Shown: positions 1 through 8,767 of the stretch, in pieces
How positions within the stretch are numbered: the first letter of the stretch is position 1
Layout of the letters: every line of letters starts with the position of its first letter
Origin: Streptomyces amritsarensis
Lineage (GTDB): Bacteria; Actinomycetota; Actinomycetes; Streptomycetales; Streptomycetaceae
Assembly: GCF_001953875.1 (NCBI RefSeq)
Contig: NZ_MQUR01000003.1
Coordinates: 26,758 to 90,757 of the forward strand
DNA: 64,000 bases
Direction of reading: 5' to 3'
The notes under the pieces: generated by a model
Database searches by the model: none
What the model was told of the DNA's origin: nothing
What the model saw: the letters and a program-made list of their open reading frames with translations, nothing else
Position numbers and translations under genes: made by a program

Positions 1-40
1 GCGGCCACGGGCGCGCTTCTCGGGGCGGGAACGCAAAAGC

Positions 41-73
41 GGTGTTGGCCCGAAGGGGATTCGGGCCAACACC
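41..73 (-). terminator. Intrinsic terminator after the DUF1996 gene
   Basis: A perfect 14-bp stem (41-54 pairs with 60-73) closes a 5-base loop. On the minus strand it is followed by a short run of T. It lies about 80 bases past the stop codon of the minus-strand gene at 153-1529 and fits that gene's transcription terminator. Confidence 0.8.
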
Positions 74-152
74 TGTTCCCGGAGCGGGCGCGGGGTGAGG
101 AAGGGGGGAGCGCCCGCTCCGGGAGCGGAAGGGGGAGAACCGGCCGCGAGCG

Positions 153-1529
153 TCAGCGGCAGTTGCGCCCGTCGTTGATGCAGCTCACGGCCCTGTTCAT
201 CAGGCCGTTCGACATCACGTTGATGAAGTCGCCATGGTCGGTCACCGGCTTGTGCAGCTGCTCGGGGAAGCTGTCCACGGCGATGCGGGAGCCGGGCTGC
301 ACCCCGTACACGATGCGCTGGACCAGTTGCGGGATGGCGGTGAAGCCCTTCTGGCAGCGGCCGTTGCGGTCCGCGAACGCCACGTGCGTGCGGTGGTTGG
401 CGCTGTCGGTGTTGCGGCCGTCCCAGCAGCTCTGGAACGAGAAGGTGCGCACGACGTCACTGCCCTTGGGGCAGATCGGGTACTTGTCCTTCAGCTGGCG
501 GTCCTCGAAGCCGGTGCAGCTCCAGGAGGCGTTGGCGTTGGCCGTGCCGTTCGTGAGCGCCTTGGCGTCACCCGTGATGATCCGCAGGAAGCGGGGCATG
601 GCCTTGACCTTGCCCTGGGGGCTGCCCTTGAAGGTGATCGTGACCTGCTTGGGCTTCAGGATCGTGCCGACGTTGCCGTCCTGCCCGCCGCCCGGCGCCT
701 GCGCGTCCCGCTCCGCCTTGCCGTCCCGCAGCCGCAGCACGGGCCAGTAGTAGGTGGACTGGTCACCGTTGCCGCAGGTGGTGCCGGCCCTGGCGAGGCT
801 GTCGTTGGTGGAGAAGGCGTCCGTGGAGACGTTGCCCACGTAGTCGTGCATGTGGTGCGCGCCGTTGGACACACCGGGCGCGACGATGACGTTGTCGGGG
901 TTGAAGTGGCCGTTCTCGTTGCGGCCGCAGTTCACGCTGAAGGAGCCCGTGGAGGCGCCGTTCTGCGCCCTGGGCGCGCGGACGTTGGGGCGTACCTTGG
1001 TGATGTTGACGAAGTCGTTCTTCGACGGAGCGCCCTTCTTGCCGGCCGCGGAGGACTTCGCGTCCGAGGCCAGCGCAGCCGCTCCGCCCCCGCCGTCCTC
1101 CTCGGCCGAGGCCTTCTTCATCTGGCAGGCGCTCATCGAGGCGATCTCCTTCGGCGGGTCGCCCGCCCGGTCGATCGCGTCGGACACACCCTTGATGGTC
1201 TGTTCACGCTTCTGCTTGAGCTCGCCGAGGAGCGCGTCACCCTGCGCCTGGCCGGAGGCGAGCCGCCGGTAGGCGTCCGCCACCTGGTCGTCCAGCTTGG
1301 CCAGGTTCGCGTCGACCTCGGCCTTGGCCTGCTCGGGCACGGCCGTGAGCTTCTCACCCACGTCGGGGCAGTCGATGGTGGTCGTCAACTGCGCCTTGCG
1401 ATTGTCGTCCTGGCCCGCGGAGGCGTTGCCGGCGATGACGGCGACGCCGCCGCCGCCCAGCACGAGTGCGGAGACCGCTCCCACGATCTTCGTCGACAAT
1501 CGGGCGCGCTTGTGGCCCTTTGGACTCAT
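153..1529 (-). CDS. Secreted DUF1996 domain protein
   Basis: 458 residues. A basic N-terminus and hydrophobic stretch (about 14-37, ending near NASAG) look like a signal peptide. Residues 40-130 are charged and probably helical, followed by a low-complexity Ala/Gly/Lys linker. The C-terminal part (about 200-430) is a DUF1996 domain, recognised by NCGRNENGHFNPDN, a GAHHMHDYVGN stretch rich in His, and a late HVAFADRNG segment. DUF1996 proteins are exported in actinomycetes and fungi; their activity is not established. The gene starts nine bases after the stop of the DUF4142 gene upstream, so the two are probably one operon. Family assignment is confident; a cell-surface or wall role is inference from export only. 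Confidence 0.9.
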   Translation of the reverse strand: MSPKGHKRARLSTKIVGAVSALVLGGGGVAVIAGNASAGQDDNRKAQLTTTIDCPDVGEKLTAVPEQAKAEVDANLAKLDDQVADAYRRLASGQAQGDALLGELKQKREQTIKGVSDAIDRAGDPPKEIASMSACQMKKASAEEDGGGGAAALASDAKSSAAGKKGAPSKNDFVNITKVRPNVRAPRAQNGASTGSFSVNCGRNENGHFNPDNVIVAPGVSNGAHHMHDYVGNVSTDAFSTNDSLARAGTTCGNGDQSTYYWPVLRLRDGKAERDAQAPGGGQDGNVGTILKPKQVTITFKGSPQGKVKAMPRFLRIITGDAKALTNGTANANASWSCTGFEDRQLKDKYPICPKGSDVVRTFSFQSCWDGRNTDSANHRTHVAFADRNGRCQKGFTAIPQLVQRIVYGVQPGSRIAVDSFPEQLHKPVTDHGDFINVMSNGLMNRAVSCINDGRNCR

Positions 1530-1538
1530 GCGATCACT

Positions 1539-2225
1539 TCACTTCGTCGGTGGGACATTGTCGGAGAGCCCGTCGAAGTCGACCAGCCCGGTGGCTTCGA
1601 GGACCGTGATGTGGTCCAGGACCGTGGCGTTGGCGGACGTGGCGAGGGCTCGCACCATGGAGTTGCGGGTCTGGGCCCGGATCCCGGCCAGCAGGGAGAA
1701 GACCTTGCCGTGCGCTCGGCGCAACAGCTGGGCGAACAGCCGCTCGTACTCCTCTCCCTTGGCGCGGTTCAGCTGGCCCAGCCAGTCCTGCTGCTGCGCG
1801 GACGGCTGGTTGGGCAGGTCGATGCCGAGGGCCTGGCCGACCTGGATGGCCTGCCGGTCCAGTTCGGTGTGGCCGTCGACGAGGTGGTCGCCGGCCGTGC
1901 GGATCGCCGGCCGCGTCCCGCGCTGCTGGGCCTGCCGTCCGGCGGGCAGCTCCCACAGCCCGGCGAGGCGGACCTTGCGGACGAAGTCGCGGTCCGCGGC
2001 GGTCAGCGGCCCGAATGCCGTGCTCACCGTTCCCAGGCCGTCGTCGTCGGCCGGCGCCGGGGCCGCCACGGTGGCGGCCGTGGCCCGGCCGCCGTCGAAC
2101 TTGTCCACGGGGACCAGCAGGGCGATCAGGGTGAGGGCGAGCGCGGTGATGACGACGCCGCTCGCGATCGAGTACCGGGTGGCCGTCGACCAGCCTCGCG
2201 TGTTTCTCCGCCGCAATGACAGCAA
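1539..2225 (-). CDS. Exported DUF4142 domain protein
   Basis: About 228 residues from a TTG start at 2225, chosen because AGGAGG lies four bases upstream; an in-frame TTG at 2279 would add 18 proline-rich residues. A single hydrophobic segment near the N-terminus (ITALALTLIALLV) is a signal anchor. The remainder (about 65-220) is a helical DUF4142 domain beginning LTAADRDFVRKVRLAGLWE and containing HTELDRQA. DUF4142 resembles ferritin-like helical bundles but has no proven reaction. It is the first gene of a two-gene minus-strand operon with the DUF1996 protein. Family assignment is good; the exact start is uncertain. Confidence 0.82.
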   Translation of the reverse strand: MLSLRRRNTRGWSTATRYSIASGVVITALALTLIALLVPVDKFDGGRATAATVAAPAPADDDGLGTVSTAFGPLTAADRDFVRKVRLAGLWELPAGRQAQQRGTRPAIRTAGDHLVDGHTELDRQAIQVGQALGIDLPNQPSAQQQDWLGQLNRAKGEEYERLFAQLLRRAHGKVFSLLAGIRAQTRNSMVRALATSANATVLDHITVLEATGLVDFDGLSDNVPPTK

Positions 2226-2439
2226 TGTGCCTCCTTGCTCCGTGGGGCCGGGAGGTGGCGGGGCAGGGAGGTCCCGCAAGCGTCGTGCGGTGCAACACCC
2301 GCATTCCCGGGGGTGTCACGGGACGGTAGTGCCCGGTGTGACGCCCCCGCCGGAGGACATCACCATCGGATAAACACTCCGGCGATTCCTGGAAAGGCTG
2401 ATATCTTGCCGCGTTGCCCCACCCTCCAGGGGGCTCCGC

Positions 2440-3018
2440 CGCGGAATCCGGAAGGTGACCAGGCCGCCGCCGGCCCGCAACCGCCTGCCGCGCTCCTGCC
2501 ACGCCAGGTCCGCACCGGCCCGTACGGTCGCTGTACCGGCTCGGCGAGACGGCTCGGCCGCCAGAATTCCGGACGGCCGGCAGGCGCGGTCCGCTCCGGC
2601 CCTGACGGCCGGTCGGCAGCCGTGGCCGCGCACGGTGACCAGGCCGATCGGGTCCACCGTGAGCCGCTCGGGCCCCGACCCGCCGCCTAGCGGATGCGCA
2701 GCCCGCGCCCGGCGGAACACCGCCCTGCGGACCTCGCACACCCCGGAGTCCGACAGCTCCTCGGTGACCACGGGGCGCGCGGGGGCGCCGGTCCACGGGT
2801 CGATCAGCAGGGGCCGCGCCGCACCGGCCGCAGTCGCCCGCCGGCGCTCGGGCAGCGCGTCGACGACCTTGCGCAGGGCCGAAGCGAGCGCCGGGCCGAG
2901 GCCGAACGCCTGCGCTCCGCGCCGCGATCCGGCGACCGGCGGCGCGAGCGCCTCGTCGTGGTTCAGCCCGACAGCTCGGTACGGAAACCAGGCAGCGGCG
3001 TGGGACCCGGATCCGGGA
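2440..3018 (-). pseudogene. Decayed WYL-domain transcriptional regulator
   Basis: No open gene is evident here, but one minus-strand frame keeps strong G/C third-position bias from 3018 to about 2570. It reads as the middle and C-terminal part of a YafY/DeoR-type WYL regulator: GLNHDEALA, FGLGPALASALRKVVDALPE, then VCEVRRAVFRRAR, LTVDPIGLVTVRG and a late ADLAWQERGRR. The WYL signature itself is eroded, and the N-terminal winged helix is missing because the frame meets the end of the sigma-factor gene at 3018/3019. No start codon or RBS fits a complete protein. I infer a truncated relic rather than a working gene. The intact WYL regulator at 35138-36265 gives a local comparison. Confidence 0.6.
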
Positions 3019-3717
3019 TCAGGCGGGCGACGCCGCGAGCACCGCCTTCCGCGGCCCCCTCGGGGCCCGATCGCCCGGTGCGGCCGGGGCCTGCGGCTCC
3101 GGCGCCGGGGCGTGGGTGTCCGTCAGGAGCGCCACGAGGGAGGTGCGGGCCCGGGCCACGCGGGAGCGGACCGTGCCGATCGGGCAGCCGATGGCCTCGG
3201 CCGCCTCGGCGTAGGGGAGCCCCAGCAACTGCGTGAGGACGAAGGCCTCCCGGCGCTCCGAGGGGATCGCGGCCAGCAGTTCCGCCAGCGCGACGCCGTC
3301 CTCGAAGCCCGGCACGCCGTACGGCTGGGCCTGTTCGGCGGCCGTCTGCCAGTCGCAGCGCTCCGACAGTCTCGGCCGGGCGGCGGCGTGGCGCAGGCTG
3401 TCCACGACGGTGCGCCGGGCTATGGACAGCAGCCAGGTACGCGCGGAGGAGCGGCCCTCGAACCGGTGCAGGCTCGCCAGCGCCCGCAGGAACACGTCCT
3501 GGGTGAGGTCCTCGGCGGCCTGGGTGTCGGCGCTCAGGTAGGCGACGTAGCGCCAGACATCGCGGTGGAGGGCGCGGACGAAGCGGTCCGTCTTCGCGCG
3601 GTCGCCGTCACGGGCGGCGAGGGCCAGCCGGGTCACCGCCGCGTCGGAGGCCTCGGTGTGCCGGGCGGCACGGCCGCCGGCGGTACAGGACTGGGTGGTC
3701 GTCAGGGCAGGAGTCAT
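3019..3717 (-). CDS. ECF-type RNA polymerase sigma factor
   Basis: 232 residues. Region 2 (about 40-110) shows the core-binding DLTQDVFLRALASL and the -10-reading segment around FEGRSSARTWLLSIARRTVVD. Region 4 (about 150-215) has AIPSERREAFVLTQLLGLPY and the helix-turn-helix GCPIGTVRSRVARAR. Length and layout are those of a group 4 (ECF) sigma factor. No zinc-finger anti-sigma gene lies beside it. The neighbour upstream on the same strand is a metal-residue-rich membrane protein, which might be a partner, but that is only positional. The stop codon abuts the WYL relic. Confidence 0.92.
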   Translation of the reverse strand: MTPALTTTQSCTAGGRAARHTEASDAAVTRLALAARDGDRAKTDRFVRALHRDVWRYVAYLSADTQAAEDLTQDVFLRALASLHRFEGRSSARTWLLSIARRTVVDSLRHAAARPRLSERCDWQTAAEQAQPYGVPGFEDGVALAELLAAIPSERREAFVLTQLLGLPYAEAAEAIGCPIGTVRSRVARARTSLVALLTDTHAPAPEPQAPAAPGDRAPRGPRKAVLAASPA

Positions 3718-3954
3718 CGCCGAAGGTCCTTATGTGCAAGGGGGAGTCCGGTGCCGCGCCGGAGGCGGGGACCGGTGAGGGGCACGGCCCGCCGGAGGGC
3801 AGGGCCGAGGGCCCGAGGCGCGGCGTCCACGGGACATCCGCGGTGCACGGAGTGCGTGACGGGCGGCATGTGCGTCCCGTGCGTCCCGTGCGTGCGAGGT
3901 GCGCGCGCGAGAGCGGTCGGACACGGATGCCGCTGCGGCTCGGGTGACCGGCTG

Positions 3955-4668
3955 TCAGAGGACAGCGGTCGCCGTCGGCGGACCCCTGGAGGTGATGGCG
4001 TGGACGAGGAACAACTGCCGCGGTGCGCGCGTCCTGCGCGGCCGGCGCACCCGCGGTCGCGGCCGGTGCGCGGCCGTGACCGGTCGAAGGAGCAGGCGCA
4101 GCGGAGCCCGCAGCCGGGCGGCCACGGCGCGCACCACGCGGAAGAGGGCGCGTTCGCCGTGGGCGAGCCACAGACCGCACAGCACGGCGGCCAGCAGGTG
4201 GGCGATCAGCATCCCGGCCGGTGACATGGACGCCATCGGCAGGGCCGAGGCCTCGTGCCCGCCTCCCGCGCCGTGCATGGCCGCCGCCGCGGAGGCGGCA
4301 TCCGCCGCCGGGTGGACGGCGTGATGCGCGTGAACGGCCGCTTCCCCCCCGGCGGTTCCGGTCGGCGGGGCCGACAGGGCCGGCTCGGCAGGAGGCCGGG
4401 CCAGGGACTGGGCCAGGGAGAACCCGCAGTGGAGCACCGCCTGCACGGCGACGGCGGCCCCCGTGACGGCGAGGATCCCGCGCTCACGGTCCGCGAGGGA
4501 CCAGGCCGTTCCCGCGGCCGCCGCGAACCCGACGGACAACGCCCACCAGGGCACCGCGGCACCCGACATGAGCAGGTGCCCCACGGCCGCGAGCAGCACA
4601 CAGAGGGCTGCGAACATCGCAGCCCGCAGGGCGCGTAAACAGCGGACCGGCTCCATGGCGGGGCTCAT
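3955..4668 (-). CDS. His/Met-rich integral membrane protein
   Basis: 237 residues. Hydrophobic segments are visible around 14-35, 40-58, 66-88 and 155-178, so about four membrane spans. A loop at roughly 105-150 is rich in His and Met (HAHHAVHP, AAAMHGAGGGHEAS, ALPMASMSPAGM), which suggests copper or another soft metal. The C-terminus is basic and ends with an SRGPP motif. I recognise the general type (actinobacterial membrane proteins often near sigma factors and copper genes) but not a named function. It reads towards the ECF sigma gene with a 237-bp gap. Confidence 0.72.
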   Translation of the reverse strand: MSPAMEPVRCLRALRAAMFAALCVLLAAVGHLLMSGAAVPWWALSVGFAAAAGTAWSLADRERGILAVTGAAVAVQAVLHCGFSLAQSLARPPAEPALSAPPTGTAGGEAAVHAHHAVHPAADAASAAAAMHGAGGGHEASALPMASMSPAGMLIAHLLAAVLCGLWLAHGERALFRVVRAVAARLRAPLRLLLRPVTAAHRPRPRVRRPRRTRAPRQLFLVHAITSRGPPTATAVL

Positions 4669-4863
4669 CCTCGCACCGGCCTCCCGAGCCGCACATCAGG
4701 GTGCGCACTTCCGGACAAGTTTCCGCGGCCCCACCATGTCACGGTCGGACCGCCTCCCTCGTGTGGTGCAGGGCACAGCGGAAGGGCGGGAACCGATCCG
4801 CCACTCCACCCGACTGCCTACCCGGTCGGTCGAGCAGTTCAACGTCCCGGGAAGGGAGATTTC

Positions 4864-6069
4864 GTGGCGTCGGAGGGAACGGCGACGGCATCGCCGACGG
4901 AGAAGGACGGCGGAGCGGGACGGCAGCTGACGGCTCTCCTCACCTGCGCCATGGCGTTCTCGATGCTGCAACTGTTCCTGCTCGGGGCGCTCGGTCCGCG
5001 GCTCGTGACGGAACTGCACCTCTCACCCGCCCTGTTGGGCCTGACCACCACGATCGGTTTCGCAGCCGCCGCCGCCCTGTCCCCGGCGGGCGGGCGGATC
5101 GTGGACCGGATCGGCCCCCGGCGCTCGCTCGTCCTCCTGCTGCTGCTGTCCGCCGCGGCACTCGCCCTGATCGGAGCCGCCCCCGGCGCCGGCCTGCTGC
5201 TGGGCGCCGTCGCACTGGGCGGCGTACCGCAGGCCCTCGCCAACCCGGCCACCAACAAGGCCGTGCTGCGCGCCGTACCGCCCGCCCGGCGGGGCGCCGT
5301 CACCGGCCTCAAGCAGTCCGGCGTACAGGTGGGAGCCTTCGCGGCCGGAGCGCCGCTGGCGGCCCTCGCGAGCGGGATCGGCTGGCGGGGCGCGGTCTGG
5401 ACGGGCGCCGCGGCGGCCCTGCTCACCGGGCTGTGGGCGCTGCGGGTCCTGCCCGCGGACCCGCCGCCCCCGCCGGCCGGGCCCCGTACGCAGCCGGCCC
5501 CGCGCGCGATGGTGGCCTGGCTGGCGGTGTACTCGCTGTTCCTCGGGGCGGGAATCGCCTCCGTGAACACCTACCTCGCCCTCTTCGGCGCGCAGCGACT
5601 GGGCATGGGGCCCACGACGGCGGCCGCCCTGGTCGCCGTACTGGGAGTGGCCGGGATCGCAGGCCGGGTGGCCTGGGCCCGGGCGGCCCGTCCCGGACGC
5701 GCCGAATGGCTCCCGGGCGGGCTGGCGTGCGGCGCGCTCGGCGCGGCCGCCCTGCTGGCCGCCGCTCTCGCGGCGGGCCCCCTGGTGTGGCTCGGCGCGG
5801 TCGCCGCCGGGTTGTTCGCCGTCTCCGCCAACGCCGTCTCGATGGTGCTGGTCCTCCAGCGGGCCGCCCCCGGCCGGGCCGGACAGGATTCCGCTCTGGT
5901 CGCGGCCGGGTTCTTCGCCGGATTCGCGCTCGGCCCGCCGCTGTTCGGCCTGCTCGCGCAGAGCGGGCGGTACGGGCCGGGCTGGCTGCTGGTGGCGGCG
6001 GAGTTCGCGGCGGCCGCGGCCGTCGCGTTCCTCTGGGCGGTACGGGACCGGCGCGCGGGCGCGGCGTGA
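4864..6069 (+). CDS. Major facilitator superfamily transporter
   Basis: 401 residues, GTG start at 4864 preceded by GGGAAGGGAGA. About twelve hydrophobic helices are seen. After helix 2, GGRIVDRIGPRRSLVLL is the typical MFS loop 2-3 motif, and GLKQSGVQVGAFAAGAPLAAL fits the helix 5 region. The C-terminal half repeats the six-helix unit after the proline-rich central loop near residue 200. Its stop overlaps the GTG start of the GH88-like gene (GTGA), so the two are translationally coupled. A sugar or oligosaccharide substrate is inferred from that coupling, not from the transporter itself. Confidence 0.9.
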   Translation: MASEGTATASPTEKDGGAGRQLTALLTCAMAFSMLQLFLLGALGPRLVTELHLSPALLGLTTTIGFAAAAALSPAGGRIVDRIGPRRSLVLLLLLSAAALALIGAAPGAGLLLGAVALGGVPQALANPATNKAVLRAVPPARRGAVTGLKQSGVQVGAFAAGAPLAALASGIGWRGAVWTGAAAALLTGLWALRVLPADPPPPPAGPRTQPAPRAMVAWLAVYSLFLGAGIASVNTYLALFGAQRLGMGPTTAAALVAVLGVAGIAGRVAWARAARPGRAEWLPGGLACGALGAAALLAAALAAGPLVWLGAVAAGLFAVSANAVSMVLVLQRAAPGRAGQDSALVAAGFFAGFALGPPLFGLLAQSGRYGPGWLLVAAEFAAAAAVAFLWAVRDRRAGAA

Positions 6070-7154
6070 GCGCCGCGACCGGCCGGGCCCTGGCAGCGGT
6101 CATGGGACGGGTGGCGGTGACCGCCGCCGAGGTCGGCCCGCGCTTCCCGCTGTACGCCGACCCGGCCGACGGGCGGTGGACCACGACCGGCCGCGGTTCG
6201 TGGGCCGGGGGATTCTGGGCCGGGCTGCTCTGGCTGCGGGCGCGGTACACCGGAGCCGAGTCCGACCGGCGGGCCGCCGCCGCGTGCACGGCCCGCCTCG
6301 AGGCGTGGGCCGGGGCCGACACCGCCACCCGCGGCCTCATCTTCTGGTACGGGACCGCCGCGGCCGGCGACGACGCCGAAGCCGCCGCGCTCCGCGCCCG
6401 GGCGGCCCGCGCCTGCCTGTCGGCCTGCGACCCGGAACTGGGCATCCTGCCCTGGGGCGACGCCCTGGGCGGGCCCCGGCTCCTCGCCCGCGTGGACGCC
6501 GTACCGGGCACCGTGCCGCTCCTCGCGGGCGCCGGACCGGACGGGGCGGCCGCGGCGGCCGCCCACCTCCACCGGCACCTGGACCTCTGCCTGGGCCGGC
6601 CCGGCACCGGGACGCCGTGGTTCCGGCCCGCCCTGGGCTTCGAGCCGGCCACCGGCCGGTGGCAGCCCTGCGCGGATCCGCCGCCCGGCTGGAGCCGGGG
6701 ACAGGCCTGGCTGCTCCTCGCGGTCGCCGACGCCATGCTCCGACCGGCGGCCGGGGCCGACGGGCCCGCCCGCCTCGCCGAAGCGGCCACCCTGCTGCTC
6801 ACGCGCGGTGAGGTGCTGACCGGACCGCCGGTCCCGCCCGCCGACACCGCCCACCCCGGCGGCCCGGCCGACACCTCCGCCGCCGCGATCACAGCGGTCG
6901 CCCTGCTGAAACTGGCCCGGACGCAGGGCCCCCGCGCGGAGCAGTACGCGCTCCGGGCCGAGGAGATCCTCGACCGCCTCACCCGTTCCCACCTCACCGG
7001 CGACGACGGCGCCCGCCCACCGGGAATGCTGCTGGACGGCTGCTACGACGCGGCGAAGGTACTGGCGGTCCGCCACGAGCTCGTCTGGGGCGACTTCTTC
7101 CTGGCCCTCGCCCTGTCCGCCCTGCACGGCGTCACCGACATCACCCGCGTCTGA
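6066..7154 (+). CDS. Glycoside hydrolase family 88/105-like protein
   Basis: 362 residues from a GTG at 6066 that overlaps the MFS stop by four bases. It looks like an (alpha/alpha)6-barrel unsaturated glucuronyl or rhamnogalacturonyl hydrolase: GSWAGGFWAGLLWL near the N-terminus, WSRGQAWLLLAVADAML (about 215-232), DTSAAAITAVALLKLA with the acidic residue before SAAA (about 270-285), and LVWGDFFLALALSAL at the C-terminus. These match the family's WTGGFW, W-RGQAW, D-S-A and WGDY-FL positions. No signal peptide is seen, so it should act in the cytosol on sugars brought in by the coupled MFS protein. The precise substrate is unknown. Confidence 0.78.
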   Translation: MSAATGRALAAVMGRVAVTAAEVGPRFPLYADPADGRWTTTGRGSWAGGFWAGLLWLRARYTGAESDRRAAAACTARLEAWAGADTATRGLIFWYGTAAAGDDAEAAALRARAARACLSACDPELGILPWGDALGGPRLLARVDAVPGTVPLLAGAGPDGAAAAAAHLHRHLDLCLGRPGTGTPWFRPALGFEPATGRWQPCADPPPGWSRGQAWLLLAVADAMLRPAAGADGPARLAEAATLLLTRGEVLTGPPVPPADTAHPGGPADTSAAAITAVALLKLARTQGPRAEQYALRAEEILDRLTRSHLTGDDGARPPGMLLDGCYDAAKVLAVRHELVWGDFFLALALSALHGVTDITRV

Positions 7155-7223
7155 GCGCGGTCCGAGAACCGTCGCCGTACCGGCCGCCGCACCCGGTGCG
7201 GTCGTGCGCGACCGGGGCGCGAC

Positions 7224-7257
7224 CGGGACCGGGACCGGCCGCCCGGTCCCGGTCCCG
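7224..7257. terminator. Perfect 15-bp hairpin between convergent genes
   Basis: The arm at 7224-7238 pairs perfectly with 7243-7257 around a CCGC loop. Each arm is a GGGACC-type repeat. It lies between the ends of the GH88-like gene and the convergent acyl-CoA dehydrogenase gene, so a bidirectional terminator is the simplest reading. No T-run is present. Confidence 0.6.
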
Positions 7258-7328
7258 ATCCCGTCCCGGCCGCGGTCCCGCACAAGGGCACCGACCTGGT
7301 CGGCGGCGCCGCGGCGCGCCGCGCCGGT

Positions 7329-8564
7329 TCAGCTGATCGCACCGGCCCCCATGACCGGCGGGCCGGTCCGGCCGGTCCGGCCGTAGGCGCGGAGCACGCG
7401 CCGGGCCACCGAGGTGATGTGGAGTTCGTCCGGGCCGTCGAGGATGCGGGCGGCCCGGCCGGTACGGAAGAGGGCCGGGAGCGGAGTGTCCGGGCCGAGA
7501 CCGGCGGCGCCGTGGATCTGGATCGCGGAGTCGGCGACCTGCTGGAGCATGCGCGCCGCGGCGACCTTGGCCAACCCCACCTCCGTCCGCGCGTCCCGTC
7601 CGGCGGCGACGAGCGCCACCGCCTCCCGGACAAGGGGGCGGGTGGTGCGCAGCACGAGCAGGGCGTCGAAGACGAGGGCCTGCACCAGCTGCCGGTCGGC
7701 GAGCGGGCCGCCGGAACCGCCGTGCGTGGCGGCCCGCTCGCACATCAGGTCGAAGGCCCGCTGCGCCTGGCCGAGCCAGCGCAGGCAGCGCAGCGTACGC
7801 CCCAGCAGGAGCCGCTCGCCCGCGATCGCCAGGGCCCCGCCGGGCTCGCCGACGACGTGGTCGGCCGGCACCCGCACCCCGTCGAGGGCGATCTCGTACT
7901 GGCCGGGGGCGCCCAGCACGGGGAGTTCGCGTACCACGCGGAAGCCCGCGGAGGCGGTGGGCACGAGGAGCAGCGACAGCCCCTCGCGGTCTCCGGCGGC
8001 CCCGGAGGTGCGGGCCATGACGGTCACCAGGTCGGCGCCGGCCGCGCCCGAGGTGAACCACTTGCGGCCGGTGACCAGCCAGCCCCCGCCCGGGTGCCGT
8101 TCGGCGCGCGTGGCCGTCCGGAACGGGTCGGTGCCGGGCACCCCCGGCTCCGTCATGGCGTAGCAGCTGCGGATCTCCCCGGCGACCAGCCGCTCCAGGT
8201 ACGCGTCACGGACCTCGGGCCGCCCGTACCGCGCCAGCATCGTCACGTCGAGCAGCGGGGCGGATCCCAGCGCGGCGGGGCCGTGGTCACTGGCCCCCTC
8301 CGCCTCGGCGAACTCGGCGTAGGCGCCGAAGGACAGTCCGCCGCCGCCCAGTCCGGCGGGGAGCGGCAGGGCCCACAACCCCTCGGCCCGGGCCTCGGCG
8401 CGCAGCGCGCCCAGAGCCTCGGCGGCCTCGGGGCCGCCCCGGTCCAGCACGGACTCCCGGGGGAACACCCGGGCCCGGACGAACCGGTCGACGCGCCGCC
8501 CCAGCGCGGCCGTGTCCGGCTCCCGTCGTGCAGCTCCGGCGCCGTCCTCGCGGGGATCTTCCAC
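7329..8564 (-). CDS. Acyl-CoA dehydrogenase family flavoprotein
   Basis: 411 residues. The start is a GTG at 8564 with AGGAGGAGG upstream; longer in-frame starts lack an RBS. The helical N-domain (1-115) is followed by the flavin-binding beta domain with CYAMTEPGVPGTDPF and WFTSGAAGADLV (about 140-190). The C-terminal helical domain has ERLLLGRTLRCLRWLGQAQRAFD and ends with IQIHGAAGLGPDTPLP and RILDGPDELH, normal for FAD-dependent acyl-CoA dehydrogenases. It diverges from the CoA-transferase/ligase pair across 203 bp, so the three probably handle one acyl-CoA. The acyl substrate cannot be read from sequence. Confidence 0.9.
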   Translation of the reverse strand: MEDPREDGAGAARREPDTAALGRRVDRFVRARVFPRESVLDRGGPEAAEALGALRAEARAEGLWALPLPAGLGGGGLSFGAYAEFAEAEGASDHGPAALGSAPLLDVTMLARYGRPEVRDAYLERLVAGEIRSCYAMTEPGVPGTDPFRTATRAERHPGGGWLVTGRKWFTSGAAGADLVTVMARTSGAAGDREGLSLLLVPTASAGFRVVRELPVLGAPGQYEIALDGVRVPADHVVGEPGGALAIAGERLLLGRTLRCLRWLGQAQRAFDLMCERAATHGGSGGPLADRQLVQALVFDALLVLRTTRPLVREAVALVAAGRDARTEVGLAKVAAARMLQQVADSAIQIHGAAGLGPDTPLPALFRTGRAARILDGPDELHITSVARRVLRAYGRTGRTGPPVMGAGAIS

Positions 8565-8652
8565 CGTATGCCTCCTCCTGCCCGGGAACTTCCGGGACTC
8601 GTGCGGACTTCCGGAAGGTTTCGGGAGCCGCCGCGAACTCGCGGGAACTCGC

Positions 8653-8680
8653 ACGAACGGCCGACCGACTGTCTGTTCGT
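8653..8680. promoter_or_regulatory. Imperfect palindrome in the divergent promoter region
   Basis: ACGAAC (8653-8658) and GTTCGT (8675-8680) form perfect outer arms around a GACCGACTGTC-type centre, the size of a TetR-family operator. The 203-bp space also holds the short palindrome CTTCCGGAAG. A related GGTCGGTCG motif precedes the MFS gene near 4820. No TetR gene lies in the block. Operator function is inference. Confidence 0.3.
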
Positions 8681-8767
8681 GGAACTGGTCGGGTGCGCGG
8701 GCTCCCGGGTTCCCGAATCCCGCAGGACCCGGGCCGCGGCCACCACCGCGGCCAGGAGAGGAGAGGC

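Noticed and set aside
234..2219. Long plus-strand frame opposite the DUF1996 and DUF4142 genes
   Set aside because: Antisense shadow with repetitive Gly/Ala/Val/Arg composition; both minus-strand genes have clear domains, signal segments and start context.
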